From positions 248,001 through 312,000 of the forward strand of contig NZ_CP090003.1 in NCBI RefSeq assembly GCF_021390195.1: a stretch of DNA of 64,000 bases, in the 5' to 3' direction. Every line of letters starts with the position of its first letter. Position 1 is the first letter of the stretch. The position numbers were made by a program, and so were the translations under genes. This stretch comes from Flagellimonas sp. CMM7. Its GTDB lineage: Bacteria; Bacteroidota; Bacteroidia; Flavobacteriales; Flavobacteriaceae. The notes beneath the pieces are model-generated. The model was not told the origin of the DNA, did no database searches, and was given only the letters and a program-made list of their open reading frames with translations. Shown here piece by piece: positions 1-7,795 of the stretch.

Positions 1-533
1 CTATATTCCGGCACTTTTCCCAAAACGCCTTTATAGAAGCTGTGGAATATTTTAAAGTCCTCTTTCATTTCACCGGTTGGGTAAATAGCTTCTGATATTT
101 TGACCTGTTTTTTTCCAAAGTCAAAAGCAACAGCAACAATAGGTACTTGAGCCATTACCGCAATATGATAAAAACCAGTTTTTAGTTCAGAAACTTTTTT
201 TCGGGTCCCTTCTGGTGCCAAAGCAAACCTAAAAACCTTTCTTTCTCTAAAGATTCCTACAATGCTTTCAACAGTATTGGAACTTGTTGAGCGATCTATG
301 GGCGCTCCTCCCGTCCATCTAAAAAACCATCCAAATGGAGGTTTAAAAAGACTTTTCTTTCCAATGTAATTGATTTCTTCATTAAGAACTTTGCGGACTA
401 TTAGGCCTAAAAAGAAATCCATCCAATGTGTATGAGGAACCACAATTACTACACATTTATCCACATTGGGAAATTTACCAATGAGCTTCCATCTTAAAAT
501 TTTAAAATATAAAAACTTGGAAAGCTTGTGCAT
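1..533 (-). CDS. PlsC-like 1-acyl-glycerol-3-phosphate acyltransferase, partial
   Basis: Read on the minus strand from an ATG at 531-533; the frame stays open to the window edge, so about 177 residues of the N-terminal part are present and the C-terminus is missing. The acyltransferase H-x4-D motif is seen as PHTHWMDF (about residues 34-41) and the glycerophosphate-binding motif as APEGTRKK (about 108-115), both typical of the PlsC/LPLAT superfamily. It would act at the inner membrane in phospholipid synthesis. It follows the KdnB-like gene in the same direction with a 48-base gap, so it may be the last visible member of that transcript. A second PlsC-like gene lies at 49392-50204. Confidence 0.8.
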   Translation of the reverse strand, partial: MHKLSKFLYFKILRWKLIGKFPNVDKCVVIVVPHTHWMDFFLGLIVRKVLNEEINYIGKKSLFKPPFGWFFRWTGGAPIDRSTSSNTVESIVGIFRERKVFRFALAPEGTRKKVSELKTGFYHIAVMAQVPIVAVAFDFGKKQVKISEAIYPTGEMKEDFKIFHSFYKGVLGKVPEY

Positions 534-581
534 GCATTTTCTTTAATCTACTTATTAAAAGTGCAGAGATAGGTACAACAT

Positions 582-1709
582 CTATATTTTTTGATAAATC
601 TCTTGAAGACGTTCTGCTGTCATAATATCCTTCCAGTCTTTTCCAAGTGCATTTTCCCATAGCGCTTCCATGCCCAGGGCGACGCTCACTAAAATATCAA
701 AATCATTCTGTGTTAAATTGGCACAAACTCCCTGCGGAAGATGAATCTTATGTTTTTCAATCATTCTATAGAACAACTGAACTCCTTCTGGGTAGAATTC
801 TTCAAGATGTTGAAACACCAAACAGTTTCCAATCCCATGTTTAATACCAAGAAGATAGGAAAGTCCATAGCTCATTGCATGGGCAATACCCACTTGGGAA
901 TAAGCAATACTCATGCCTCCATGCCATGAAGCCATCATTAATTTATCTCTTGACTCCGTAACTGAAATATCTTCTAAAAAAACTTCCTTGCAGAGCTCAA
1001 GTGCTTTCTCTCCATAACTTTGACTAAATGCGTTTAGGTATGTTCCGTTCAATGATTCTATACAATGGATAAAGCAGTCCATACCTGTGTAAAACCATTG
1101 TTCTTTTGGTACTGTATTAGTTAAATCTGGGTCTAGGATGACTTGGTCATATGTAGTAAAGTCAGAATTGATCCCAAGTTTTTTCTCTGGACCCAACAGA
1201 ACGGTTGTCCTGGAAACTTCTGCTCCTGTTCCACTAATTGTAGGAATTCCAACATGGTACAAAGATGGTTTACTAACCAAATCCCAACCTTGGTAATCCT
1301 GAGCTTTGCCTTTGTTATTTAAAAGTATGGCAACAGCCTTGGCTAAATCTAAAAGAGTACCGCCTCCTATGCCTATAATTCCAGATGGTGGTTCTTCAAA
1401 CGTTTCTCTTATTCTTGTTACTAGGGCATCTACTTGTTCCGTTTTAGGTTCTTCCTCGGCAGATATAAAGATCACCTCATCATTAAATAGTAATGGAATG
1501 CGTCCCACCAGTTCTTTACCTTCAAAAAAATCATCTATTAAAAAAATAAAAGGGGCTTCAGAATTATGGCGTTTAGGTAATAATACATCACCCAATTGAT
1601 TAAAACTTCCCTGACCAAAAACTACTCTCGGTACCATGGGGAAATTGCGGTACGAAGTGTTCTGATTTGATGTTATTTCCTTTTTCTTCAAATTGTGCTC
1701 TGTCTTCAT
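582..1709 (-). CDS. kdnB: Iron-containing alcohol dehydrogenase, KdnB-like (8-amino-Kdo pathway)
   Basis: 375 residues of the iron-dependent (group III) alcohol dehydrogenase fold. The nucleotide-binding GGGT motif is at 115-118, and the likely metal ligands are D211, H215 (MDCFIHCIE), H277 (GIAHAM) and H291 (IKHGIGN). The early block MVPRVVFGQGSF (25-36) resembles what I recall of KdnB, which oxidises the C8 hydroxyl of Kdo so that the PLP enzyme KdnA can aminate it to Kdo8N. The context fits: kdsB lies two genes upstream and the start ATG shares one base with the stop of the HAD gene (TGATG), implying translational coupling. No KdnA homologue is visible; it could lie beyond the left edge. 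The family call is firm, the KdnB assignment is inference. Confidence 0.7.
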   Translation of the reverse strand: MKTEHNLKKKEITSNQNTSYRNFPMVPRVVFGQGSFNQLGDVLLPKRHNSEAPFIFLIDDFFEGKELVGRIPLLFNDEVIFISAEEEPKTEQVDALVTRIRETFEEPPSGIIGIGGGTLLDLAKAVAILLNNKGKAQDYQGWDLVSKPSLYHVGIPTISGTGAEVSRTTVLLGPEKKLGINSDFTTYDQVILDPDLTNTVPKEQWFYTGMDCFIHCIESLNGTYLNAFSQSYGEKALELCKEVFLEDISVTESRDKLMMASWHGGMSIAYSQVGIAHAMSYGLSYLLGIKHGIGNCLVFQHLEEFYPEGVQLFYRMIEKHKIHLPQGVCANLTQNDFDILVSVALGMEALWENALGKDWKDIMTAERLQEIYQKI

Positions 1710-2413
1710 CAGTTATCCAAATACTTCAAAATGTCTTTTAAGCTATTCAACTTCAAGTGATTGTTCACCTGTTCCGCATCTGTAACCATTTCATGTGCCC
1801 AAGTTGTATGGAATGGCACATGAATCGCAGTTGCCCCAATATTCAATATAGGTAATACATCTGACTTTAAAGAATTTCCTATCATTAAAAACTCACGGAC
1901 ATTAATCTCTAAATGCTCTAACAAGTTACGGTAGTTGCTCTCTTTTTTATCACTAAGCACTTCTACATGATGAAAGTATTTAGAAATTCCCGATTTCTCC
2001 AATTTCCGCTCCTGATCTAGCAAATCTCCTTTAGTAAGCACTATTAACCTGTATTTATCAACTAACTTGCTCAGTACTTCCTCAACACCATCCAATAATT
2101 CTACTGGATGGGAAATCATCTTTTTTCCCAGATTTAAAATTTCTAAAATAATTTCTTGTGGAATTTTATTGTTAGATAAATCCAGTGCGGATTCTATCAT
2201 GGAAAGTACAAACCCTTTTACACCATAACCATAAAGCGCCAAGTTTTCCATCTCCATTTTAAAAAGCTCTTGATCCACTTTATTTTTAGTTTCATAGCCC
2301 TCTAACAATTCTGCAAAACGTTCTTCGGTTTCCCTAAAATAGGTTTCATTAACCCATAGGGTATCATCGGCATCAAAGCCAATTACTTTAATATCGTTAA
2401 AATCTATTTCCAT
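1709..2413 (-). CDS. HAD superfamily phosphatase
   Basis: 234 residues. Motif I is GFDADDTLW (12-20) with nucleophile D14 and acid/base D16. Motif II is LTKGD (126-130), a motif III lysine is near K156-K157, and motif IV is GNSLKSD (179-185), with N where D is more common. A helical cap at about 25-105 marks a C1-type HAD hydrolase. It is longer than the usual tetrameric KdsC Kdo-8-phosphate phosphatase (about 170-190 residues) and lacks its compact capless look, so it should not be called KdsC on this evidence. It overlaps kdsB by 10 bases upstream and the KdnB-like gene by one base downstream, suggesting a role in the same sugar pathway. The substrate is unknown. Confidence 0.75.
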   Translation of the reverse strand: MEIDFNDIKVIGFDADDTLWVNETYFRETEERFAELLEGYETKNKVDQELFKMEMENLALYGYGVKGFVLSMIESALDLSNNKIPQEIILEILNLGKKMISHPVELLDGVEEVLSKLVDKYRLIVLTKGDLLDQERKLEKSGISKYFHHVEVLSDKKESNYRNLLEHLEINVREFLMIGNSLKSDVLPILNIGATAIHVPFHTTWAHEMVTDAEQVNNHLKLNSLKDILKYLDN

Positions 2414-3132
2414 GCTTTTTTAGCCCGTTCTAAGTCTTCTGGAGTGTCAATTTCTATGCCAGTAACATGTGTTTCCACCATTTTTATTTTTTTTCCATAT
2501 TCCAAAAATCGTATTGCCTCTATTTTCTCCTTAGCTTCTAACAGTAACATAGGTAATCGTTGAAAATCCAATAAAGCTCTTTTTCTGAAGGCGTAAATTC
2601 CTTTGTGTTTATAATATATTGCCTCAACCTTCTCATCTCTGGGGTAAGGAATTGGCGAGCGTGAAAAATATAGCGCAAAATCTTGGTTGTCCACTATTAC
2701 TTTTACCGTGTTTGGGTTAGAAATTTCATTCCAATCTGTAATTGGAGTCATTAAAGAAGCTAAATCTATTTCTTCATCAACATCCATTTTAAATACCTCG
2801 ATAATCTTTGTCAGGCTCTCTCCATCAATAAAAGGTTCATCTCCTTGAACATTAATAACGATATCAACGTCCATATTCTCCACAGCCTCTGCAATTCTAT
2901 CGCTACCACTTTCATGCTTAGTTTTACTCATGAGCACTTGCCCACCTATTCCAGAAATGGTTTCAAAGATGATATCACTATCTGTTACTACATAGACCTC
3001 ATCAAATAGGCCTGTTTGCACTGCCGCTTCATAAGTTCTTACAATGACCGGTTTTCCACCTAAATCCTGCATAAGTTTTGCAGGAAATCTTGAGGCTTGG
3101 TACCTGGCGGGTATCATAGAAATTATCTTCAC
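2404..3132 (-). CDS. kdsB: 3-deoxy-manno-octulosonate cytidylyltransferase (CMP-Kdo synthetase)
   Basis: 242 residues, the normal KdsB length. It activates Kdo (or 8-amino-Kdo) with CTP to give the CMP-sugar used by the Kdo transferase WaaA for the LPS inner core, in the cytoplasm. Nucleotide-binding signatures are [13 protein letters not shown] at 8-20, HESGSDR at 73-79 and NVQGDEP at 94-100, where the Asp binds magnesium. It is the first gene of a tightly overlapping minus-strand set with the HAD phosphatase and the KdnB-like dehydrogenase. In Shewanella, kdsB sits beside kdnA and kdnB and its product prefers Kdo8N; whether this one does cannot be read from the sequence. Confidence 0.92.
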   Translation of the reverse strand: MKIISMIPARYQASRFPAKLMQDLGGKPVIVRTYEAAVQTGLFDEVYVVTDSDIIFETISGIGGQVLMSKTKHESGSDRIAEAVENMDVDIVINVQGDEPFIDGESLTKIIEVFKMDVDEEIDLASLMTPITDWNEISNPNTVKVIVDNQDFALYFSRSPIPYPRDEKVEAIYYKHKGIYAFRKRALLDFQRLPMLLLEAKEKIEAIRFLEYGKKIKMVETHVTGIEIDTPEDLERAKKAWK

Positions 3133-3159
3133 TTCTACTATTTATTAATTTTGGTAAAA

Positions 3160-3734
3160 CTATCTTTTTGGTTTTGGTCTCAACTTGCGGTAGATCCTAA
3201 AAATGATAATCAATATAATAATGACTAAAATGGCCGCTATTGGGGGTACTAAAATTGATGCCGTTGAAACAGCCACTGCTGTTCCCGTTTCTACAGTAGC
3301 TACAACGGGGTTAGCTATTCCTCCTGTGGTAGCCGTAGATGTTAATCTGCCCGCGGCATTCGCTCCTTTTATTGCTGTTGCAGTTCCTCCCCAGCAATGA
3401 TCGCCAAAGACCATGTAACAACAGGATCCAGGTTTGCTACTGTAGACACCACCACTGCAGTTCCCGCTATGGCCGCTAGTGGAACTGCTATACTATCCAA
3501 CGCATTATCTACCCATGGGATGAAGTACGCAAAAATCTCAACAAAAGTGGCAACCCCAAGAGCGATAAGTGCTGCCAAACTTCCTATCCACTGCCAGCTC
3601 TCATTAAGTTCCCACACGTCTAAATATGCGGCTAAACTAAGCGCAAAAAGGGGCAAGAAAACTCTAAACCCTACTGAAGCTGCTAAGCCAATCCCTAAAA
3701 ATATACTTATTATAGTATCCGGTGTTAATCCCAT
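3160..3734 (-). pseudogene. DUF4126 membrane protein, frameshifted in a C-run
   Basis: Two overlapping minus-strand frames together make one DUF4126-type hydrophobic protein of about 190 residues. The N-terminal part (3369-3734) starts MGLTPDTIISIFLGIGLAAS, carries several membrane segments and derails after LAIIAG into EELQQQ-stop. The C-terminal part continues in another frame as GGTATAIKGANAAGRLTSTA and ends with a membrane helix and a basic tail (3160 onward). Adding one base to the C-run at 3389-3392 (G-run on the coding strand) rejoins them as AIIAGGGTATAIKG. Either a one-base deletion has broken the gene, the run is slippery, or the assembly has a homopolymer error. The function of DUF4126 is not known to me. 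Confidence 0.8.
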
Positions 3735-3758
3735 GGTATTGTCTAAAATAAGTTATTC

Positions 3759-5192
3759 CTAGTCAAGAAAAAAATCATCTTTGAATCCTATTAAAAATAG
3801 TTTTTGTTTAGCTCTGGTAACGGCAGTATACAACCATCTTAAATAATCCTTATCCACTCCATTGGGCAAATATGGTTGTTCTACAAAAACGTTGTCCCAT
3901 TGTCCTCCTTGTGATTTATGACATGTTATGGCATATGAGAATTTTACTTGTAGAGCATTGAAGAACTTGTTGTTCTTTACACCAAGAAACTTTTTGTATT
4001 TCGATTTTTCATGGGCATAGTCCTTCAGGACTTCTTGATATAATCTATTGCCTTCTTCATAGGAAAGTGAAGGCGTTTCAGCATTTATAGTATTAAGCAA
4101 CAGTACCGTTTCAAACGGTCTTTGGTTTGGGTAATCCACCATTTTCACTTTTACCTCTGCAAACGAAAAACCATACAGCTCCTTTATAGAGAACAACTCC
4201 AACACTTCAATGATATCACCATTTGCAATGAATCCAGCTTCTGAGTTTGGTTTCAACCAAAAATAATTGTTCTTAACTACCATCATATAATCTCCCACTG
4301 CCAATTCATTGTCCAAAAATAGAATCCGTTCCCTTATATTTTTGTTATAGAGGTTTGCACGCTTATTTGAGCGAACTATTATTGCGGTCTCTTCTTTTCC
4401 ATTTTGAACATATGAGGTATCAATGGCTTCCTGTATTTCGGTGCCATCAATTAACCGTACAACATCTTTGAACGTATTTACTTCAAATTTGAAATCATCA
4501 AAAAAATGAGATTGTAATTGTTCCCTAAGGTTGGTAGCGTTGTATAGGATACCAGAGTCGCTGGTCTGTCTCATTACCTCGTCCAACTCTAAACACTCTA
4601 CTTCCTTGTTATAGTTTAAAGAAAGCCTTTGTTCTTCCAATGCAGGACTTAAATCCAATTTTACCGGTGGTAATTGCGCTGTGTCACCAATCAACAATAG
4701 TTTACAATTATGACCAGAATACACATAAAACATAAGGTCATCAAGTAGAGATCCATTTTCAAAAAGTTTAGAATCTGCTGGTGTATCTGGAATCATAGAG
4801 GCCTCATCCACAATAAAAAGAGTATTTCTATGCTTATTGGGCGCTAAGACAAATTGGATACCACCTCCTGTCTGCTTTTTAGGAAAATATATTTTTTTAT
4901 GTATAGTAAAAGCCTTGTTGCCTGAATAAACCGACATAACTTTTGCTGCACGACCTGTTGGGGCCATTAAGACAGAACTCATTTTCACTTTCCAAAGACT
5001 ACTTACTATGGTTCCCACTATTGTAGTTTTGCCTGTTCCCGCAAATCCTGTCAAAAGAAAAACTTCCTCTTTTTTTCCATTTAAAACAAAACTGGAAAGC
5101 TTTTCCATCGCCAAGCCCTGCTTAATGGTAGGTGTATGAGGAAATTTTTCAATTAGAATGGTTAAAAATCCAGAAGGTGTAGCGTCATTCAT
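3759..5192 (-). CDS. RecD/Dda-like superfamily 1 DNA helicase
   Basis: 477 residues. The Walker A motif is GFAGTGKTT (49-57), Walker B is VDEAS (128-132), and C-terminal helicase motifs are CHKSQGGQW (424-432) and YTAVTRA (455-461), the UvrD_C_2 arrangement found in RecD2, Dda and Pif1-related 5'-3' helicases. It lacks the long N-terminal region of RecD2 and is close in size to phage T4 Dda, so it is best described as a compact RecD-like helicase for DNA repair or replication restart. It has its own likely promoter upstream (5200-5207) and is transcribed away from the next gene. Confidence 0.85.
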   Translation of the reverse strand: MNDATPSGFLTILIEKFPHTPTIKQGLAMEKLSSFVLNGKKEEVFLLTGFAGTGKTTIVGTIVSSLWKVKMSSVLMAPTGRAAKVMSVYSGNKAFTIHKKIYFPKKQTGGGIQFVLAPNKHRNTLFIVDEASMIPDTPADSKLFENGSLLDDLMFYVYSGHNCKLLLIGDTAQLPPVKLDLSPALEEQRLSLNYNKEVECLELDEVMRQTSDSGILYNATNLREQLQSHFFDDFKFEVNTFKDVVRLIDGTEIQEAIDTSYVQNGKEETAIIVRSNKRANLYNKNIRERILFLDNELAVGDYMMVVKNNYFWLKPNSEAGFIANGDIIEVLELFSIKELYGFSFAEVKVKMVDYPNQRPFETVLLLNTINAETPSLSYEEGNRLYQEVLKDYAHEKSKYKKFLGVKNNKFFNALQVKFSYAITCHKSQGGQWDNVFVEQPYLPNGVDKDYLRWLYTAVTRAKQKLFLIGFKDDFFLD

Positions 5193-5199
5193 AAGCTTC

Positions 5200-5207
5200 T
5201 AAAGATA
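5200..5207 (-). promoter_or_regulatory. Probable -7 box of the helicase gene
   Basis: The minus strand reads TATCTTTA, one base from the Bacteroidetes TAnnTTTG consensus, with a TTG about 16 bases upstream. It lies 8 bases before the helicase ATG, so the transcript would have almost no leader. Confidence 0.45.
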
Positions 5208-5252
5208 GCATGGATTTTTAAAGCAAAAAGTTTCGTGATTAAAAAAAAATTG

Positions 5253-5260
5253 TAGATTTG
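5253..5260 (+). promoter_or_regulatory. -7 box TAGATTTG upstream of the 5300 gene
   Basis: An exact TAnnTTTG match 40 bases before the ATG at 5300. The TTG in this box is in frame with the downstream gene and could be mistaken for its start codon. The -33 TTG is not well conserved; TTTCG stands at roughly the right distance. Confidence 0.6.
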
Positions 5261-5299
5261 TCTGTAACCGCTAAATTAACTCAGAAAGACAATATTAGT

Positions 5300-6037
5300 A
5301 TGTTAAACTTAATTATTATCGTTTTAGTTATTTGCCTTTTGACCATAGGCCTAGTATTCTTAATTGATAAATATTTACCTCAAAAGATAAAACCAATTCT
5401 TGTTATTGTCTTTGGTCTCCTAAGTATTTTCTTGGGATATAAAATTTATCAATCTATTAATGCACCTATTGAATTTAATAAGGTTAGAAAGGAAAGATTT
5501 TCTCAAGTCATTGCAAAGCTTAAAGATATTAGGGATTCCCAAGAAGCTTACAAAACAGTAAATGGCAGGTTTGCCAAGGACTTTGGTAGCTTGGTCAAAT
5601 TTGTAGATACTGGAAGCTACACAATTACCCAACAACGAGATTCATCTTTTATGAGGTTTGATAAAACCTATGGAATTGAACTTCAAAAAGATACAATTAT
5701 CATTGACACTCTTGGGTTCGTAAAAGTCAAAGATTCCATATTTAAAAATGATGATCGGTATAAAACTATGATGAACGTGCCATATGCACAAGGAGGTGAG
5801 AAATTTGAAATGAAAGCTGATATTATTGATAAACAAGGTTATAAAGCACATGTTTTTGAAGCCAAGGCTAAGAAAGACATTATTCTTTATGATCAACCAA
5901 AAGATTTATTATCAAGAGAGAATGCTCATCAAAGTGTTGAAGAAGTAAATGGTACCGAAATTAAAGTTGGCTCACTTACAGATGTAAGCTCAAACGGAAA
6001 TTGGCCTCCAATTTATGATAGAAAAAAGAAACAATAG
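5300..6037 (+). CDS. Hypothetical membrane-anchored protein
   Basis: 245 residues from the ATG at 5300. A longer reading from TTG 5258 is unlikely because that codon lies inside the promoter -7 box. Two N-terminal membrane helices (about residues 2-20 and 30-48) are followed by a roughly 190-residue soluble part with a predicted coiled or helical start (RKERFSQVIAKLKDIRDSQ) and a mixed alpha/beta remainder. I recognise no family function. The 3' end overlaps the DUF3822 gene by 23 bases, and rsmD follows, so the three form one transcript. Confidence 0.75.
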   Translation: MLNLIIIVLVICLLTIGLVFLIDKYLPQKIKPILVIVFGLLSIFLGYKIYQSINAPIEFNKVRKERFSQVIAKLKDIRDSQEAYKTVNGRFAKDFGSLVKFVDTGSYTITQQRDSSFMRFDKTYGIELQKDTIIIDTLGFVKVKDSIFKNDDRYKTMMNVPYAQGGEKFEMKADIIDKQGYKAHVFEAKAKKDIILYDQPKDLLSRENAHQSVEEVNGTEIKVGSLTDVSSNGNWPPIYDRKKKQ

Positions 6038-6854
6038 TATAGAAGATTCAACATCTAACAATAATACTTTCAAAAAATTGTCCATTCAGGTTGGCCTGAA
6101 TGGACTTTCTTTTTGTGTGCTGGATACTATATCCAATGAAATACTAGTTTTCGAAAAAGTACTTTTCAAAACTTCGTCTACCCCTTATCTAATACTCAAA
6201 GAGCTCAAAGCAGCATTAGATCAACACAATATTGTTGACAGTGATTTTTCAGAAGTCATGGTCATACATAAAAATGGTTTATTCGGTTTAGTGCCCAAAA
6301 CACTTTTCAATAAAGAGGAATTGCCCAACTATTTAAAGTTTAACGCCAAAATCATGGCGAATGATCATATTGTTTTTGATGAGATAATGAATCATGATAT
6401 GGTCAATGTTTATATTCCTTTTACCAATGTAAACAATTACATTTTTGATCTTTTTGGAGAATTTGAATTTAAGCACAGTGGTACCATCTTAATAGGAACA
6501 CTTTTAACCCAAAGTACTGCTACTAGAGACCCTATTTGCTACGTACAAGTTTCTGAAAAGGAAATGGAAGTCGTAATTATCTCTGAAAAAAAACTTCTTT
6601 TTTACAATCATTTCGAATATAAAACCAAAGAGGATTTTCTCTACTACCTACTGTTTAGTTTGGAACAATTACAATTAAACTTAGAAAATACACAACTTAA
6701 GCTTTTTGGACTTGTTGAAGAAGGTGATGCTATCTATGAACTGTGTTATCGTTATATAAAACATGTTTCCGTTTTTGCACCAAACAATTCTGCATACCCA
6801 ATGGAACAGTTAGAAGATCAGGCTATAGATTTTACAGTATTAAGCTCTCTATAA
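6015..6854 (+). CDS. DUF3822 family protein
   Basis: 279 residues. It matches the DUF3822 family of Bacteroidetes proteins usually found just before rsmD. The fold is thought to be actin/ASKHA-like, but no nucleotide-binding signature is obvious here. Features seen are the start LSIQVGLNGLSFCVLDT (about 22-38) and the repeated amphipathic strand pattern in the C-terminal half. It overlaps the membrane-protein gene by 23 bases upstream, and its TAA shares a base with the rsmD ATG (TAATG), so it is translationally coupled to both. Function unknown. Confidence 0.75.
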   Translation: MIEKRNNSIEDSTSNNNTFKKLSIQVGLNGLSFCVLDTISNEILVFEKVLFKTSSTPYLILKELKAALDQHNIVDSDFSEVMVIHKNGLFGLVPKTLFNKEELPNYLKFNAKIMANDHIVFDEIMNHDMVNVYIPFTNVNNYIFDLFGEFEFKHSGTILIGTLLTQSTATRDPICYVQVSEKEMEVVIISEKKLLFYNHFEYKTKEDFLYYLLFSLEQLQLNLENTQLKLFGLVEEGDAIYELCYRYIKHVSVFAPNNSAYPMEQLEDQAIDFTVLSSL

Positions 6855-7390
6855 TGCGGATCATCTCTGGAAAATACAAGGGAAAAAGACTTACTGCTCC
6901 AAAAAAACTCCCTGTAAGGCCAACGACAGATATGGCCAAAGAAGGACTCTTCAATATCTTAAACAATCGCTTCTATATCGATGAACTTAAGGTGTTAGAT
7001 CTTTTTGCCGGTACTGGAAACATAAGTTTTGAATTTGCTTCCAGAGGAGCGTATGAAATTATATCTGTAGACAGTTTTACTGGTTGCGTACAATATATTT
7101 CAAAAGTGGCTAAAGAACTTAACTTTCCTATCTCCTCAATAAAATCTGATGTCTTTAAATATTTGGAAAGGGCCAAACAAAAGACAAACATAATCTTTGC
7201 CGACCCGCCGTATAGTTTTGAAGACAATAAATTTTACAACATTGTGGATTTGGTTTTCGAAAAGGAATTGATACTGGAAGATGGGCTTTTGATTATAGAA
7301 CACTCAGATCAAACTGATCTATCTAAAAACCAATATTTTAAGGAAAGTAGAAAATATGGTGGAAGCGTGTTTAGTTTTTTTGAAAAATAA
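6854..7390 (+). CDS. rsmD: 16S rRNA (guanine966-N2)-methyltransferase
   Basis: 178 residues from the ATG at 6854, the normal RsmD length; a longer frame reaching back to 6743 only reads through the DUF3822 gene. It starts MRIISGKYKGKRL, has the SAM-binding motif LDLFAGTGNISFE (48-60) and the N2-guanine methyltransferase motif ADPPY (116-120). It methylates G966 of 16S rRNA during small-subunit assembly in the cytosol. The start overlaps the preceding stop by one base. It converges on rnpB, whose 3' end begins immediately after the rsmD stop codon. Confidence 0.92.
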   Translation: MRIISGKYKGKRLTAPKKLPVRPTTDMAKEGLFNILNNRFYIDELKVLDLFAGTGNISFEFASRGAYEIISVDSFTGCVQYISKVAKELNFPISSIKSDVFKYLERAKQKTNIIFADPPYSFEDNKFYNIVDLVFEKELILEDGLLIIEHSDQTDLSKNQYFKESRKYGGSVFSFFEK

Positions 7391-7688
7391 AAAGCAGGCC
7401 ATAAGCCGGATTCTGTCTAGCCTTATCATTTATCTAGACTTTTAGTTACCCAAAAGTTCCAACCGCCTACCCTCCAACTTGGGCGTGCAGCCCTCAAACA
7501 CTGGTTTACATGACGTTTCACCACATAGAGTTTACCTGATTTCACTACAGCCGAACTGTACTTGCTTTCTGTTGCACTTGTCCTTGCCTCTCAGCTGACG
7601 GGCGTTACCCGCTATGTTGCACTGTGGTGTCCGGACTTTCCTCTTCAATCCCAATTGCTCAGGATTGCAGCGATAAGGTGGCCTGCTG
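7391..7688 (-). ncRNA. rnpB: RNase P RNA (bacterial class A)
   Basis: The minus strand contains the conserved RNase P RNA core: GAGGAAAGTCCGGAC, the CAGTGCAACATAGCGGGTAACGC-type block near 7610-7635, AAGTGCAACAGAAAGCAA near 7555-7572, and the 3' universal ACAGAATCCGGCTTAT near 7401-7416. Helix P1 closes the molecule: AGCAGGCC (7680-7687) pairs perfectly with GGCCTGCT (7393-7400). A T-run after the 3' end acts as terminator. About 297 nt, smaller than the 377-nt E. coli RNA. It is the catalytic subunit for tRNA 5'-end maturation. Ends are estimated from P1 and the upstream promoter. Confidence 0.95.
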
Positions 7689-7692
7689 GCCG

Positions 7693-7700
7693 CAAAGGTA
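7693..7700 (-). promoter_or_regulatory. -7 box TACCTTTG of rnpB
   Basis: An exact TAnnTTTG match on the minus strand. Transcription would begin about 5 bases downstream, at the first base of helix P1 of RNase P RNA (about 7687), so the box and the RNA 5' end confirm each other. Confidence 0.65.
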
Positions 7701-7765
7701 AAGCAATTGTTAATAAAAAAAGACTTACTATGCAAAGCTTAAGCAGCTTTGCAGATTCCAATTTT

Positions 7766-7773
7766 TATATTTG
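7766..7773 (+). promoter_or_regulatory. -7 box TATATTTG of dnaX
   Basis: An exact TAnnTTTG match, 23 bases before the TTG at 7796 proposed as the dnaX start. A TTG at 7749-7751 is a possible but closely spaced -33 element. Its position rules out any dnaX start upstream of about 7780. Confidence 0.6.
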
Positions 7774-7795
7774 TAGTAATCCAAAATTTATTGAT

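Noticed and set aside
3397-3762. 121-codon plus-strand frame opposite the DUF4126 gene
   Set aside because: It mirrors the hydrophobic minus-strand gene and has no signal of its own.
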